Assembly: GCA_947493955.1 (NCBI GenBank)
Contig: CANLSQ010000001.1
Coordinates: 1,860,001 to 1,924,000, forward strand
Reading direction: 5' to 3'
DNA length: 64,000 nt
Source: an uncultured Sphingomonadaceae bacterium
Lineage (GTDB): Bacteria > Pseudomonadota > Alphaproteobacteria > Sphingomonadales > Sphingomonadaceae
Positions 25,013 through 34,365 of this stretch are shown here, piece after piece. The notes beneath the pieces were generated by a model. That model did no database searches and was not told where the DNA came from. It saw nothing but the letters and a program-made list of their open reading frames with translations. A program made the position numbers and the translations under genes. Each line of letters starts with the position of its first letter. Within the stretch, counting starts at the first letter, position 1.

Positions 25013-25951
25013 TCACCCAAGCCGCTTGCGCGCCAGAACCGGCTGCTCAACATCGTCACCAAAACGCGCAACCACATCATTTAAAGGCTCTTCAGCAACC
25101 TGCATCCAGTGGATATTCGCATGAATGATCCGGTCACTATCAGCCATTATTCCGACATGATCAGGAAAAAATACAATGTCCCCGCGCTTTAACTCTTCAT
25201 CTGCCGGAATTTCCGATCCGATGGCCAGCAGCTGCTGGTCCGCATCTCTCGGTGCCGATTGTCCCGTTAACCCCAGCACCATCTGGATCAGACCTGAACA
25301 ATCAAGACCGTCACCGCTGCGACCACCCCATAGATATGGCGCGCCAATCAGCTGTTCCGCAAATCGTGCCGTGCTGTTCATACCGTCGAAAACCTGTTTG
25401 GCTCCGATCTCCTGAACATGGCGAACATGGACATAGCCTTTGCCGGTTTTCAGAAACTTGCCGCACTCACTTGGTTCTCCGCAGGCGAGTTTGGCACCCA
25501 TTGGCAGGCGCTTGATAACTCCCGCTTTGACATCGGGATCGATAAATATCAGCGCCGCCCGGGCTGAAATCAAATGAGTCGGCTCAGCGGTCTTGCGTTG
25601 ATGTTGCAAAGCATGGACCGGTAGATAGCCGACATAGCCATCATGATCACAAAAGCCCCAGGCCCAATCGCCGACCACATCCAACAGTTGAAAATCTTCA
25701 CCATGCAGCAGCTCAGAAACGGCTTCATGGCTTTTGTTGCCCTGTTTGCGGATCATCGCCTTGGGCGCAGCGCAGCGCATCGGTATGGCCTCTGCATAGT
25801 GTGGCGCAAATAATTTGCCTGCCAGAGCGATATCCGCCAGATCCCCGCGATGCGCGGTAATCCGCGGATCGAAATCTTCTTCGGGACCGTGCAGCGAAAA
25901 TTTCGCGCGCGCCGTCATGTCTCCGGCTTTCATGTCCCCGACAATATTCAT
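25013..25951 (-). CDS. NlpC/P60-family cysteine peptidase (cell-wall hydrolase, C40)
   Basis: 312 residues without a signal peptide. Two SH3-like segments (residues about 65-115 and 125-180: LLDVVGDWAWGFCDHDGYVGYLP) precede an NlpC/P60 domain with the catalytic Cys in GDGLDCSGLIQMV, His in GDIVFFPDHVGIM and a third polar residue in RIIHANIHWMQV. Such proteins cut gamma-D-Glu-diaminopimelate bonds in peptidoglycan peptides; lack of a leader suggests cytosolic peptide recycling. A methionine at residue 12 is a possible alternative start. Confidence 0.9.
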   Translation of the reverse strand: MNIVGDMKAGDMTARAKFSLHGPEEDFDPRITAHRGDLADIALAGKLFAPHYAEAIPMRCAAPKAMIRKQGNKSHEAVSELLHGEDFQLLDVVGDWAWGFCDHDGYVGYLPVHALQHQRKTAEPTHLISARAALIFIDPDVKAGVIKRLPMGAKLACGEPSECGKFLKTGKGYVHVRHVQEIGAKQVFDGMNSTARFAEQLIGAPYLWGGRSGDGLDCSGLIQMVLGLTGQSAPRDADQQLLAIGSEIPADEELKRGDIVFFPDHVGIMADSDRIIHANIHWMQVAEEPLNDVVARFGDDVEQPVLARKRLG

Positions 25952-26079
25952 TTTTATTCAATACCCCATTTACGGCTTTTGCCGCAACTACGCGACGCCC
26001 ACAGTTTGTGACAAAGCTGTGACAATAGGCCGCCCTTAACCGAGAAACAGCCCGTTGATCAAGCGGCGATGCACCGTGG

Positions 26080-27501
26080 TTATTTAGCGTAACGTGCTTT
26101 CAGGTAGTTCCAGCTCGCCCGCAGACCCAATGCCTCCCCGCCTTTTGGTCGACCCGCTTTACTGGAAGGTCGCCATGCATAGGTATCGAAATGAGCCCAC
26201 GAAATATCGCCCGGGACGAATTTTTTCAGGAACAGCGCCGCCGTGATGCACCCGGCAAAAGACCCTGTGGCGACATTGTTCGTATCGGCAATAGGGCTCT
26301 TGAGACGATATTCATAACGGGACCAAAGAGGCATGCGCCATAGCGGATCATCTTCCTGATCACCGCTGTCGAGCAGGCCAGCGGCCATTTCGTCATCATT
26401 ACAAAACAAAGCTGGCAAATCGGGACCCAAAGCGACGCGCGCTGCGCCAGTGAGTGTCGCAAAATCAATGATAAGCTCGGGCTCTTCTTCCCCTGCCAGC
26501 GTCAACGCATCACCCAATACCAGGCGCCCTTCGGCATCGGTATTACCAATTTCCACCGTTACTCCCTTGCGACTATGGAGCACATCGCCGGGACGTAGCG
26601 CATGACCATCGACCGAATTTTCGACCGCCGGTACCAGCAGGTGAAGCTGTACCGGCAATTTTGCTTCCATGATCAGCTTTGCCAAAGCAATGGCATGAGC
26701 CGCACCGCCCATGTCTTTTTTCATGATGAGCATACCGGCAGGCGACTTCATTGACAGCCCTCCGCTGTCAAAGGTTACGCCCTTGCCGACTATGGCGATC
26801 TTGGGTGCATCCGCCTTGCCCCATTTCAGTTCAATCAGGCGCGGGGCATGATCCCGCATGGCCGCCTTGCCAACGCCGTGGATCATCGGAAAGTCCTTTT
26901 CCAGTGTATCTCCGCGGGTGACTTTCAATTCTGCGCCATGCGCTTCGCTCAATTTTTCAACAATGTCCTCAAGCTTGTTTGGCCCCATGTCAGCTGCTGG
27001 TGTATTGACCATATCGCGGACCAGAGCGGTGGCCGCTGCTTGACGGACTGCTTCGTCGACTTGCGCAATTTCGTCCTTGACCAGCAAGACACTGGGCCCC
27101 TGACGATCCGGTAGCTCTTTATACTCGTCAAATTCATGCTGCGGGATCAGCCAGCCGAACAAAGCGTCTTTGGCGCTGGCACCGGCCAGCCGATATTTGC
27201 CTTCCGGCAACCTGCCGCCAAGTTTAGCAAGCGCCCATGGGTCCAGCTTTTTGCGATTGCGGACGCCAGCCACGACGGTGAAATCACCTTGTTCGGATTT
27301 GTCGTCTTTGTCCGTTGCCCCGGTAATCGGAAGGATTAGATAGGACTTCGGATTGGCAGTAAATTTATAGGCCTTTACTATGCTGCGAATACTATCCGGC
27401 TGGCCTTTGAGCCAATCTTCAAAAACATGTTTATCCAGTATCTGGATGGTTCTGGCGGCTTGGCCTTTGTCGGCCTCTATCAATGTCTTAAAGTCAATCA
27501 T
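26080..27501 (-). CDS. Leucyl aminopeptidase, M17 family
   Basis: 473 residues from MIDFKTLIEADKG, chosen because TAGGGACGCG precedes this ATG; a TTG seven codons earlier is unlikely. Metal and catalytic motifs: VGKGVTFDSGGLSMKS (Lys, Asp), MKKDMGGAA and NTDAEGRLVLGDAL, the M17 signature, with the bicarbonate Arg. The N-terminal domain is the shorter form of the PepA-like aminopeptidases. Cytosolic, releases N-terminal residues. Single gene. Confidence 0.94.
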   Translation of the reverse strand: MIDFKTLIEADKGQAARTIQILDKHVFEDWLKGQPDSIRSIVKAYKFTANPKSYLILPITGATDKDDKSEQGDFTVVAGVRNRKKLDPWALAKLGGRLPEGKYRLAGASAKDALFGWLIPQHEFDEYKELPDRQGPSVLLVKDEIAQVDEAVRQAAATALVRDMVNTPAADMGPNKLEDIVEKLSEAHGAELKVTRGDTLEKDFPMIHGVGKAAMRDHAPRLIELKWGKADAPKIAIVGKGVTFDSGGLSMKSPAGMLIMKKDMGGAAHAIALAKLIMEAKLPVQLHLLVPAVENSVDGHALRPGDVLHSRKGVTVEIGNTDAEGRLVLGDALTLAGEEEPELIIDFATLTGAARVALGPDLPALFCNDDEMAAGLLDSGDQEDDPLWRMPLWSRYEYRLKSPIADTNNVATGSFAGCITAALFLKKFVPGDISWAHFDTYAWRPSSKAGRPKGGEALGLRASWNYLKARYAK

Positions 27502-27544
27502 CGCGTCCCTATAGACGCACAATTGTCGGAACGCGAGTGCCTAA

Positions 27545-29071
27545 TCAGGCAGCGACAGGTTGCGAGTTCAAAGGCTCTGCCTTTCCAGCTTCGCTGGTCG
27601 CTCCCAACGACATGCTTCCGGCTTTGGCAAAAACCATCACGCCGTCATCCACCGTCTTGTAGCGCAGATTGACTATATCCTTCGCGTAATTCTGGTTCAG
27701 TCGCCAAGGCTTCTTCTGACCCTGCTTTGGCAAGTCAGCAGCGGCGCGTTCTATATAACCGGATGAGAAATCCACAATTGTTTCGGGGATCAGTTTTTCT
27801 CCATCGGCCGGATGGGGATAGGCTATCTGCGCGCCCTTGCGGTCCATGGTGTTTATCACTCGGCAAATATACTCGCTGGTCAGATCTGCCTTCAATGTCC
27901 AGCTGGCATTGGTGTAGCCAAAGGTCATCCCGAGATTCGGCACATCAGAGAACATCACGCCTTTATAATTGAAACGCGAACCAAAATGGACCGGCTCGCC
28001 ATCAATCTCAAACTGTGCATGGCCGCCGGAAACCAGCTTGAGACCAGTGGCTGTGACGATGATATCTGCTTCCAGCTTCTCGCCGGATTTCAGCAATATA
28101 CCGTCTTCGACAAAACGCTCGATATGATCAGTGACGACAGATGCCTTGCCCGACTTGAGCGATTGGAAAAGATCGCTATCCGGCACCAGACAGAGCCTCT
28201 GATCCCACGGATTATAGGTTGGCGTAAAATGCTTCATGTCCACGCCCTGCCCCATTTCCTCACGGACCAATTCAAGCAGTTTCTTTTTAAAGCCAGCTGG
28301 CTGACGGCGCGCCAGATTAAAGGTAAAGAGCTGATAGAGCACATTGCGCCAGCGGGTGATGCCATAAGCCAGTTTATTCGGCAGGAATTTGCGAAGTGCG
28401 AGCGCGAATTTATCCTCTGCGGGGCGGGACACAATATAGGTCGGGGACCGCTGCAGCATGGTGACATGCCCCGCCGTTTCCGCCATCGATGGCACCAGCG
28501 TAACCGCCGTCGCGCCGCTGCCGATCACCACAACTTTCTTGCCCGTATAGTCCAGATCTTCCGGCCATTCCTGAGGATGGACAATCGGTCCTGCAAAATC
28601 ATCAGACCCTTTGAAATCCGGCTTATGCCCGCCTTCATAGCTATAATAGCCGGAGCACATGAAAAGGAAGTTGCACTCTATCTGACTCGTCGAGCCATCG
28701 CCATGCGTCAGGCTGACGGTCCATCTCGCCGTTTCACTTGACCAGCTTGCGTTGGTGACCTTGCGCTCATAGCGAATATGCTTTTCGAGATCATGTTCAG
28801 CCACCGTCTCGTGCAGATAATCAAGAATAGTCGGCGCATCGGCAATTGCCTTGCGCGCCGTCCAGGGTTTGAAATTATAACCCAAGGTATACATGTCGCT
28901 GTCAGAGCGAATACCGGGATAGCGGAACAGGTCCCATGTGCCGCCCAGACGCTCTCGCCCTTCGACAATGGCGAAACTTTTGCCAGGACATCTTTTGGTC
29001 AGGTGGACAGCAGCGCCGATACCGGACAGGCCCGCACCAACAATCAGAACGTCGAGAAATTCATTTTCCAT
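27545..29071 (-). CDS. Flavin-containing Baeyer-Villiger-type monooxygenase (copy A)
   Basis: 508 residues. FAD motif LIVGAGLSGIGAAVHL at the N-terminus, second Rossmann motif VVVIGSGATAVTLVP, and a BVMO-like fingerprint IVHPQEWPEDLDY between them. The C-terminal GMTFGYTNASWTLKADL resembles proteins annotated as flavin monooxygenases for ketones or hydrocarbons in sphingomonads and mycobacteria. Substrate unknown. A close paralogue lies directly upstream on the same strand, 57 bp away, indicating tandem duplication. Confidence 0.92.
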   Translation of the reverse strand: MENEFLDVLIVGAGLSGIGAAVHLTKRCPGKSFAIVEGRERLGGTWDLFRYPGIRSDSDMYTLGYNFKPWTARKAIADAPTILDYLHETVAEHDLEKHIRYERKVTNASWSSETARWTVSLTHGDGSTSQIECNFLFMCSGYYSYEGGHKPDFKGSDDFAGPIVHPQEWPEDLDYTGKKVVVIGSGATAVTLVPSMAETAGHVTMLQRSPTYIVSRPAEDKFALALRKFLPNKLAYGITRWRNVLYQLFTFNLARRQPAGFKKKLLELVREEMGQGVDMKHFTPTYNPWDQRLCLVPDSDLFQSLKSGKASVVTDHIERFVEDGILLKSGEKLEADIIVTATGLKLVSGGHAQFEIDGEPVHFGSRFNYKGVMFSDVPNLGMTFGYTNASWTLKADLTSEYICRVINTMDRKGAQIAYPHPADGEKLIPETIVDFSSGYIERAAADLPKQGQKKPWRLNQNYAKDIVNLRYKTVDDGVMVFAKAGSMSLGATSEAGKAEPLNSQPVAA

Positions 29072-29127
29072 ATGACCTATTTACTGACATTAATGTTAAT
29101 TACAAGGCCTGGATATGGAAACTGCAT

Positions 29128-30666
29128 TTACTCCGCCGCTTCGAGCGCAGGTTCAGAATCCTCAACTGTCTGGCTGTTCGGCCCGTAGAACTGGATGACA
29201 CCATCATCCACAGCTTCGTTGAGCAGAACCTTCTTATCAAACAAATAATCCTGATTGAGCTTCCACGGCATTTTCGTGCTGTTGCGCGGCAGTTCATTGA
29301 TGGAGCGCTGTATATAGCCGGAAGAAAAGTCGAACAGCTCTTCCTCTTCAACCGTTTCTGACAGTACCGGATTTGCAATCCGTGTACTTGTTGCGTCCAT
29401 ATGGTTGATTAGGCGGCAGGTATATTCCGAGACAATATCGGCCTTCAATGTCCATGATGCGTTCAGATAGCCAAAGACAATGGCCATGTTCGGAATGTCA
29501 GAGAACATGCAGCCTTTATAATAGAAGTGATCGTGGAAGTTGATCGGCTTGCCATCCACTTCAAACGCAACCTTACCGGCGACAGCGAGCTTCAAACCGG
29601 TGGCCGTAACAATCACATCCGCATCCAGTGTTTCGCCTGACTTCAGCTTGATACCGTCAGCTGTGACCGTTTCGATATGCCCCGTCTTGACGTCCGCCGC
29701 ACCGGAACTGATCGCCTTGAACATATCGCTATCGGGAACGAGGCACAGGCGCTGCTCCCAGGGACCATAAGGAGGCGTGTAATCTTCTTTGTTATATTTA
29801 TCGCCCAGTTCTTTCTTGAGCGGCTTTTCAAGCTTCTTGATGATTTTCTGAGGCTTTTTCCGGGCCATGTTAAAGGTCAGGTCCTGCATCTTCACGTTTT
29901 TCCAGCGAATGAAATTATACGCCCATTGGTCGGGCATTATCTTGCGCAGGAAATTGGCGAGATGATCTTTGGCATTCCGGGCAAAATACCATGTTGGTGT
30001 CCGTTGGAGCATCGTCACATGGGCGGCTTTTTCAGCCATGACCGGAACAATGGTCACTGCCGTCGCACCACTGCCAATGATAACCACCTTTTTGCCGCTA
30101 TAATCAAAATCCTTGGGCCAGAATTGCGGATGCACCACATCGCCCCTGAAATTGTCAATGCCGGTTATTTGCGCATCATAGCCTTGATCATAATCATAAT
30201 AGCCGGAACCCATGTACAGGAAATTGGCATGCATAATCGCGTGACTACCGTCTGATTTTTCAGCGGTTACTGTCCAGCGCGCATCTTCACTCGACCAACT
30301 GGCAGACAGGACCTTGTGACCAAAATGGATATGCTTTTCCAGATCATGCTTGGCCTTGATCCGGTGAAGATAGTTCATGATCGAGGGACCATCGGCAATG
30401 GCTTTCTGCTCGGTCCAAGGTTCAAAATTGAAACCCAACGTGTGCATGTCGCTATCCGAGCGAATGCCGGGATACTGGAACAAGTTCCATGTTCCGCCGA
30501 TTTCGTCCCGGCGCTCAACCAAAGCGAAGCTCTTGCCCGGACATTTGTCACGCAGGTGCACGGCCATGCCGATACCCGAAATGCCTGCCCCGACAATCAG
30601 GACGTCCACTGATTCTACAGGTGCTTTTGAAGCGCCGCCGCTTTTTTCCAACGTTTGCGTTGCCAT
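29128..30666 (-). CDS. Flavin-containing Baeyer-Villiger-type monooxygenase (copy B)
   Basis: 512 residues, colinear with copy A throughout. LIVGAGISGIGMAVHL (FAD), VVHPQFWPKDFDY (BVMO-like fingerprint), VVIIGSGATAVTIVP (NADPH), GYLNASWTLKADI near the C-terminus. It has an N-terminal extension of about 20 residues compared with copy A and a Lys-rich stretch (KKPQKIIKKLEKPLKKELGD) in the middle that copy A mostly lacks. First gene of the pair; a perfect 16-bp palindrome lies 63 bp upstream of its start. Confidence 0.92.
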   Translation of the reverse strand: MATQTLEKSGGASKAPVESVDVLIVGAGISGIGMAVHLRDKCPGKSFALVERRDEIGGTWNLFQYPGIRSDSDMHTLGFNFEPWTEQKAIADGPSIMNYLHRIKAKHDLEKHIHFGHKVLSASWSSEDARWTVTAEKSDGSHAIMHANFLYMGSGYYDYDQGYDAQITGIDNFRGDVVHPQFWPKDFDYSGKKVVIIGSGATAVTIVPVMAEKAAHVTMLQRTPTWYFARNAKDHLANFLRKIMPDQWAYNFIRWKNVKMQDLTFNMARKKPQKIIKKLEKPLKKELGDKYNKEDYTPPYGPWEQRLCLVPDSDMFKAISSGAADVKTGHIETVTADGIKLKSGETLDADVIVTATGLKLAVAGKVAFEVDGKPINFHDHFYYKGCMFSDIPNMAIVFGYLNASWTLKADIVSEYTCRLINHMDATSTRIANPVLSETVEEEELFDFSSGYIQRSINELPRNSTKMPWKLNQDYLFDKKVLLNEAVDDGVIQFYGPNSQTVEDSEPALEAAE

Positions 30667-30728
30667 TTGCCGTCTCTCCCAGCTTTACCTCACTATGCCA
30701 TTCCCGCGACAAGGTTGCAAATAACAAT

Positions 30729-30744
30729 TTAATCAGCTGATTAA
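30729..30744. promoter_or_regulatory. 16-bp perfect palindrome upstream of the tandem monooxygenases
   Basis: TTAATCAGCTGATTAA, perfectly self-complementary, 63 bp before the start of monooxygenase copy B and the only strong dyad in the 177-bp gap to hemN. Suitable for a dimeric repressor or activator such as a TetR- or MarR-family protein; no regulator gene is adjacent. Assignment as an operator is inference. Confidence 0.45.
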
Positions 30745-30843
30745 CGCTTTAATTCTAAGGCTTATCACTGAAAAACAGCTATTTTTCACCTGCAACATCG
30801 TTAATCTGCGAAAGCGCCGTGGATGCTTTCTGGCATCGGGTAT

Positions 30844-32166
30844 CTATACTGCTTGACTAAACATCCCGCTGGTTTGACCTCGAAATTCATCAAATACCGC
30901 CGCAATGCTCCGGGCATAGGGCCTGGCCGAAGCATCAAGCTTCAGTTTTTGGCCGACGATTTCGACAAGCCCGCGATTTATGAAAGACGCAAGCATGGCC
31001 GCATAGCTCTGCGGATCGCCAAGCGGCGAAAGATCCGCTTCGCCGTTGGCCAATATCTGCTCAATGATCGCACCATGGATTTGATTATCATGGCTTCGCC
31101 TTATCCCGGCACTCGCTGGCAGCTGGCCATTCGCAAGTGAACTCCGATAGCGCCCCGTATTTTTCTGGCTCTGAATAATACGGTCCGGAAATTCGCTGAT
31201 CGCCGAGGCACCCAGTCCGATCAATATGTTGCTCTGATCATCGGTGAAACCTTGAAAGTTACGGCGAACCATAGCGTCTGTCCCGGCCCGCCCTAAAGGA
31301 TCATCGGGGAGCGCAAAATGATCGAAACCGATGGACTGATAACCCGCCTTAGTCAGAAAATCATAACCGAATGCAGCCATGACAAAACGCTGTCTGCCAT
31401 TTGGCAAACATGTATCATCAATCCGGCGCTGACGCGGGATGAGTGTGGGTATATGGGCATATCCAAATAGAGCAATCCGTTCGGGCAACAGGCGAACAGT
31501 CTGCTGTAAAGTCTCTGCCAGAATGGCTTCAGTTTGCCCGGGCAGACCGTACATCAAGTCGAAATTCAGCGACGAAACCTCCGCGGCGCGAAGGTCTGTG
31601 ACCATGTCCACCACCATATCCAGCGGCTGCACACGGCCAATGGCGGCCTGCACAGCAGGATCAAAGCTCTGCACGCCCAAGCTGACGTTTCGGATCTCCG
31701 TCGCATGGATCAGATCACGCCATTCTGACGTAAAGCCTCTTGGGTCCAGTTCGATCGATAATATCGGCTGATCGCATCGGAAGGCAGTCGACAGGTGGCC
31801 CAGCAATTTGGAAAAATCATCAGCACATAAAGCATTGGGACTGCCGCCGCCAAAGGCGATGCGGGTCACGCGGCCACGTTTGCCAAGTTTACGTGACACC
31901 AAGTCAATTTCTGAAAATAGTGCGTCCATGTAAGCAGCTAACCGCTGGGTACGGTTGGCTTTTCCGGTGTTACAGCCGCAATACCAGCATATCTGTTCGC
32001 AATAAGGGATATGGACATATAGCGAGATATCGTCACATAGCCGGACGTCCGCCAAGGCCTGCTCCAGATCATCCGCGCCAATTTCATCTTGAAAGTCGGC
32101 AGCGGTCGGATAGCTCGTGTAGCGCGGGACCGGGCGTTCGAGCAGTTCGGGGTAATATTTCCACAT
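30844..32166 (-). CDS. hemN: Oxygen-independent coproporphyrinogen III oxidase
   Basis: 440 residues, radical-SAM enzyme that makes protoporphyrinogen IX without oxygen. Conserved start MWKYYPELLERPVPRYTSYP, cluster motif YCEQICWYCGCNT (Cys-x3-Cys-x2-Cys plus the adjacent Cys), GGGSPNAL, and IGFDHFALPDDPL. Full length for HemN proper rather than the shorter HemW. An FNR/FixK-like half-conserved site lies 35 bp upstream, in line with oxygen-responsive control. Complements the aerobic oxidase genes earlier in the window. Confidence 0.95.
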   Translation of the reverse strand: MWKYYPELLERPVPRYTSYPTAADFQDEIGADDLEQALADVRLCDDISLYVHIPYCEQICWYCGCNTGKANRTQRLAAYMDALFSEIDLVSRKLGKRGRVTRIAFGGGSPNALCADDFSKLLGHLSTAFRCDQPILSIELDPRGFTSEWRDLIHATEIRNVSLGVQSFDPAVQAAIGRVQPLDMVVDMVTDLRAAEVSSLNFDLMYGLPGQTEAILAETLQQTVRLLPERIALFGYAHIPTLIPRQRRIDDTCLPNGRQRFVMAAFGYDFLTKAGYQSIGFDHFALPDDPLGRAGTDAMVRRNFQGFTDDQSNILIGLGASAISEFPDRIIQSQKNTGRYRSSLANGQLPASAGIRRSHDNQIHGAIIEQILANGEADLSPLGDPQSYAAMLASFINRGLVEIVGQKLKLDASARPYARSIAAVFDEFRGQTSGMFSQAV

Positions 32167-32200
32167 AAGCCTGACTTATGCGTGCAAAAACCAGCTGTCT

Positions 32201-32214
32201 TTGCGCTAGATCAA
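32201..32214. promoter_or_regulatory. Possible FNR/FixK box upstream of hemN
   Basis: TTGCG-CTAG-ATCAA: one half-site (ATCAA) matches the FNR/FixK consensus exactly, the other only TTG, with correct 4-nt spacing. It overlaps the stop codon of the upstream MBL gene. The site is close to the start codon, which would need a very short leader. Low-confidence call supported mainly by hemN being a common target. Confidence 0.3.
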
Positions 32215-33326
32215 ACCGCGCTGTACCAGGCAGTTCCATCTTTCATGTCATGCGTTGCTCTGCCAGTATATTCCAGATGGCGGAGCGTCGCCATCGCCTC
32301 GCCTGTCGCCATACCGATCACATCATTGCCAATCGGGCGGGAAAATAGCAGCGGAAAACTATCCACCACGCGCATCGGTTCCCGGGCCAATGCATCGGCA
32401 AGGTCATCCAACGCCTCATTATGCCGCAACGCCAGCGTGTCGAGCCGCTGATACGCGCCTTTGAACGGACGGCCATGCGCAGGCAGGACCAGAAGATTGG
32501 GATCAATTTCGGCACGAAACCGGTCTATGCTGTCCAGCCACTCGCCGAGGGGATCGGCCGTCGGTTCGCTAAGCATTACCGAGATGTTGGATGTAATTCG
32601 CGGCAATATCTGGTCACCGGAAATCATGACATGACTGGCATCATCGATCAGGCAGGCATGTTCCGGTGTATGGCCGCGCCCAATCATTACCCGCCAATCA
32701 TTGGCACCGATAGTCAGGCTATCCCCTTCATCCATGCGGATATGTCCGGTTGGCAAACGCGAAACGGCCCGGGCAAATCGTCCCCACCCGCCTTCGCATT
32801 TTTCCTTGATGAGCGCCTCGTCCCATCCTGCAAACCGCCATTCATCAATTGCTTCTTGCGGTACATCTTCGCTGACATCAGCGGTCAGCATCCGCGCCAA
32901 CAGCCATTCGGTACGGTTCATATGTACGGGAGCCTTGAACCGGTTGGCGAGCCAGCCCGCACAGCCGACATGGTCCGGGTGAAAATGGGTGACAACAATC
33001 TTGGTGGCCGTCTTGCCATTGAGGCCGGTTTTAAAAAGCGTTTTCCAGGCTTCGATGACCGCGGGCATGAACAGACCGGTATCGACAATTGCAAAGCCCG
33101 GACTTCCATCCGGGTGCACGTCATCCAGCACCCAATTGTTTATATGCCCAAGCGGCCCGGGAACCGGTGTGCGGGTCCAGCCGATGCCGGGCATCAATTC
33201 AAAATATTCGCCATATTTCGGTTCGAACGCGCCTAGCGGATAGGTGAGTCCTTCCGCTTCTATGGGTTCAAAGCCATGATCGGCCAGCGTTGCATCATAA
33301 GCGGGAGATTTTGTGGGGACATCCAT
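32211..33326 (-). CDS. MBL-fold metallo-hydrolase
   Basis: 371 residues from MDVPTKSPAYDATLADHG; an upstream TTG would add 12 residues. Metal motif VVTHFHPDHVGCAGWL (HxHxDH), a later His in GRGHTPEHACL, Asp in MISGDQILPRI and His in LVLPAHGRPFKG: all five ligand regions of the fold. The C-terminal helical part (LRHNEALDDLADAL) resembles the lactamase-B-associated winged-helix region. Substrate unknown; thioester or lactone hydrolysis is possible. Confidence 0.9.
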   Translation of the reverse strand: MDVPTKSPAYDATLADHGFEPIEAEGLTYPLGAFEPKYGEYFELMPGIGWTRTPVPGPLGHINNWVLDDVHPDGSPGFAIVDTGLFMPAVIEAWKTLFKTGLNGKTATKIVVTHFHPDHVGCAGWLANRFKAPVHMNRTEWLLARMLTADVSEDVPQEAIDEWRFAGWDEALIKEKCEGGWGRFARAVSRLPTGHIRMDEGDSLTIGANDWRVMIGRGHTPEHACLIDDASHVMISGDQILPRITSNISVMLSEPTADPLGEWLDSIDRFRAEIDPNLLVLPAHGRPFKGAYQRLDTLALRHNEALDDLADALAREPMRVVDSFPLLFSRPIGNDVIGMATGEAMATLRHLEYTGRATHDMKDGTAWYSAV

Positions 33327-33414
33327 GACAAGATCATAGACCGGCCGAGCGCACAGGCGCAACCGGATTTAATTGACCGGTTAAGCTGTTCTGCCGTTTA
33401 ACATTCACGCGACG

Positions 33415-33491
33415 GTGCTCCGCACTTGATGCGGAGCCTAGAGTAGATCGTAAGAGCAGCCATCCTAGGCTCCGCATCAAGTGCGGAGCAC
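33415..33491. repeat. REP/BIME-like nested inverted repeat
   Basis: Two perfect 27-bp arms (33415-33441 and 33465-33491) are inverted around a 23-bp spacer. Each arm also folds on itself (GCTCCGCA-CTTGA-TGCGGAGC), so the element is a pair of oppositely oriented short palindromes, the organisation of bacterial interspersed mosaic elements. It sits in the gap between two same-strand genes and has no T-run. Confidence 0.85.
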
Positions 33492-33513
33492 AAAGTTGAA
33501 GCTAACCGAAAAA

Positions 33514-34236
33514 CTAGCTTTCCTTGCTATCTTTAAACAGCGTTTCTGCCGTTAAATCTTCTGAAGCAATTTCTTCTTCACCGGATTCAGCGGCCAATGC
33601 AGCTTCGGCGTCACGCTCTGCCTGTGCCCGCTCTTCATGCAATTCGGCGATAAGCGCTTCTTTGTCGCCGCCCAGCTTCTTGTCTTCGGGTACTTCCGGT
33701 TCAATGCCAGCTTTCTTAGCGGCTTTGGCGACCACTGCGTCCAATTCACGCTGCGAACAAAGGCCCAGCGTAACCGGATCTTTAGGTACAATATTGGCAA
33801 TGTTCCAGTGCTCACGGTCGCGGATCGCGTTGATGGTAGTGCGCGTCGTGCCGATCAGTTTACCAACCTGTGCGTCGGAAATTTCCGGATGATTGCGGAG
33901 CAGCCATGCAATGCCGTCGGGTTTATCCTGACGCTTGGACACTGGCGTATAACGTGGACCTTTGGTCCGGCGTACCTGCTCAGGCCCTTTTTGAAGCTTC
34001 ATCCGATATTCGGGATCAGCTTCGGCTTTCGCAATTTCCTCATTGGTCAACTCATGCGCCTGTACAGGATCGCGTCCGGTATATTTGGAACCGGCGAGAT
34101 CATCGGCCATCGCATTCACTTCGAGAATGTGAATACCGCAGAATTCAGCAATTTGCTCAAAGCTTAATCCGGTATTGTCAACCAGCCAGCTTGCAGTTGC
34201 ATGCGGCATAAGCGGAGTTGGGTTATCTTGGGCCAC
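33514..34236 (-). CDS. DUF1013 cell-cycle transcriptional regulator (TrcR-like)
   Basis: 240 residues. Two helix-turn-helix-like segments: WLVDNTGLSFEQIAEFCGIH (about 17-36) and ISDAQVGKLIGTTRTTINAIRD (about 118-139), with the conserved GPRYTPVSKRQDKPDGIAWLL between. DUF1013 is confined to alphaproteobacteria; the Caulobacter member TrcR is an essential-type factor that binds RNA polymerase and promoters. The C-terminal tail is acidic and Ala/Glu-rich, probably disordered. Single gene. Confidence 0.93.
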   Translation of the reverse strand: MAQDNPTPLMPHATASWLVDNTGLSFEQIAEFCGIHILEVNAMADDLAGSKYTGRDPVQAHELTNEEIAKAEADPEYRMKLQKGPEQVRRTKGPRYTPVSKRQDKPDGIAWLLRNHPEISDAQVGKLIGTTRTTINAIRDREHWNIANIVPKDPVTLGLCSQRELDAVVAKAAKKAGIEPEVPEDKKLGGDKEALIAELHEERAQAERDAEAALAAESGEEEIASEDLTAETLFKDSKES

Positions 34237-34250
34237 GGCGGCGTCCTTTA

Positions 34251-34284
34251 TAAAAAATAAGGGCCGCCCCTTTCGGGAGCGGCC
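34251..34284 (-). terminator. Terminator-like hairpin between the TrcR-like gene and the glycosyltransferase
   Basis: GGCCGC-x-CCC stem with a GAAA-type loop on the minus strand, followed by a T-rich tract (CTTATTTTTTAT). On that strand it lies after the glycosyltransferase stop codon (about 80 bp downstream), so it likely ends the metallophosphoesterase/glycosyltransferase transcript before the TrcR-like gene. Confidence 0.75.
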
Positions 34285-34365
34285 TGTTGTTGAGCCCTAT
34301 GTAGGGGATATCGAAAGAGTCGGCAAGATATTTGGTTTAGCCATGCATTTTTAGCTGGCCAAGGC

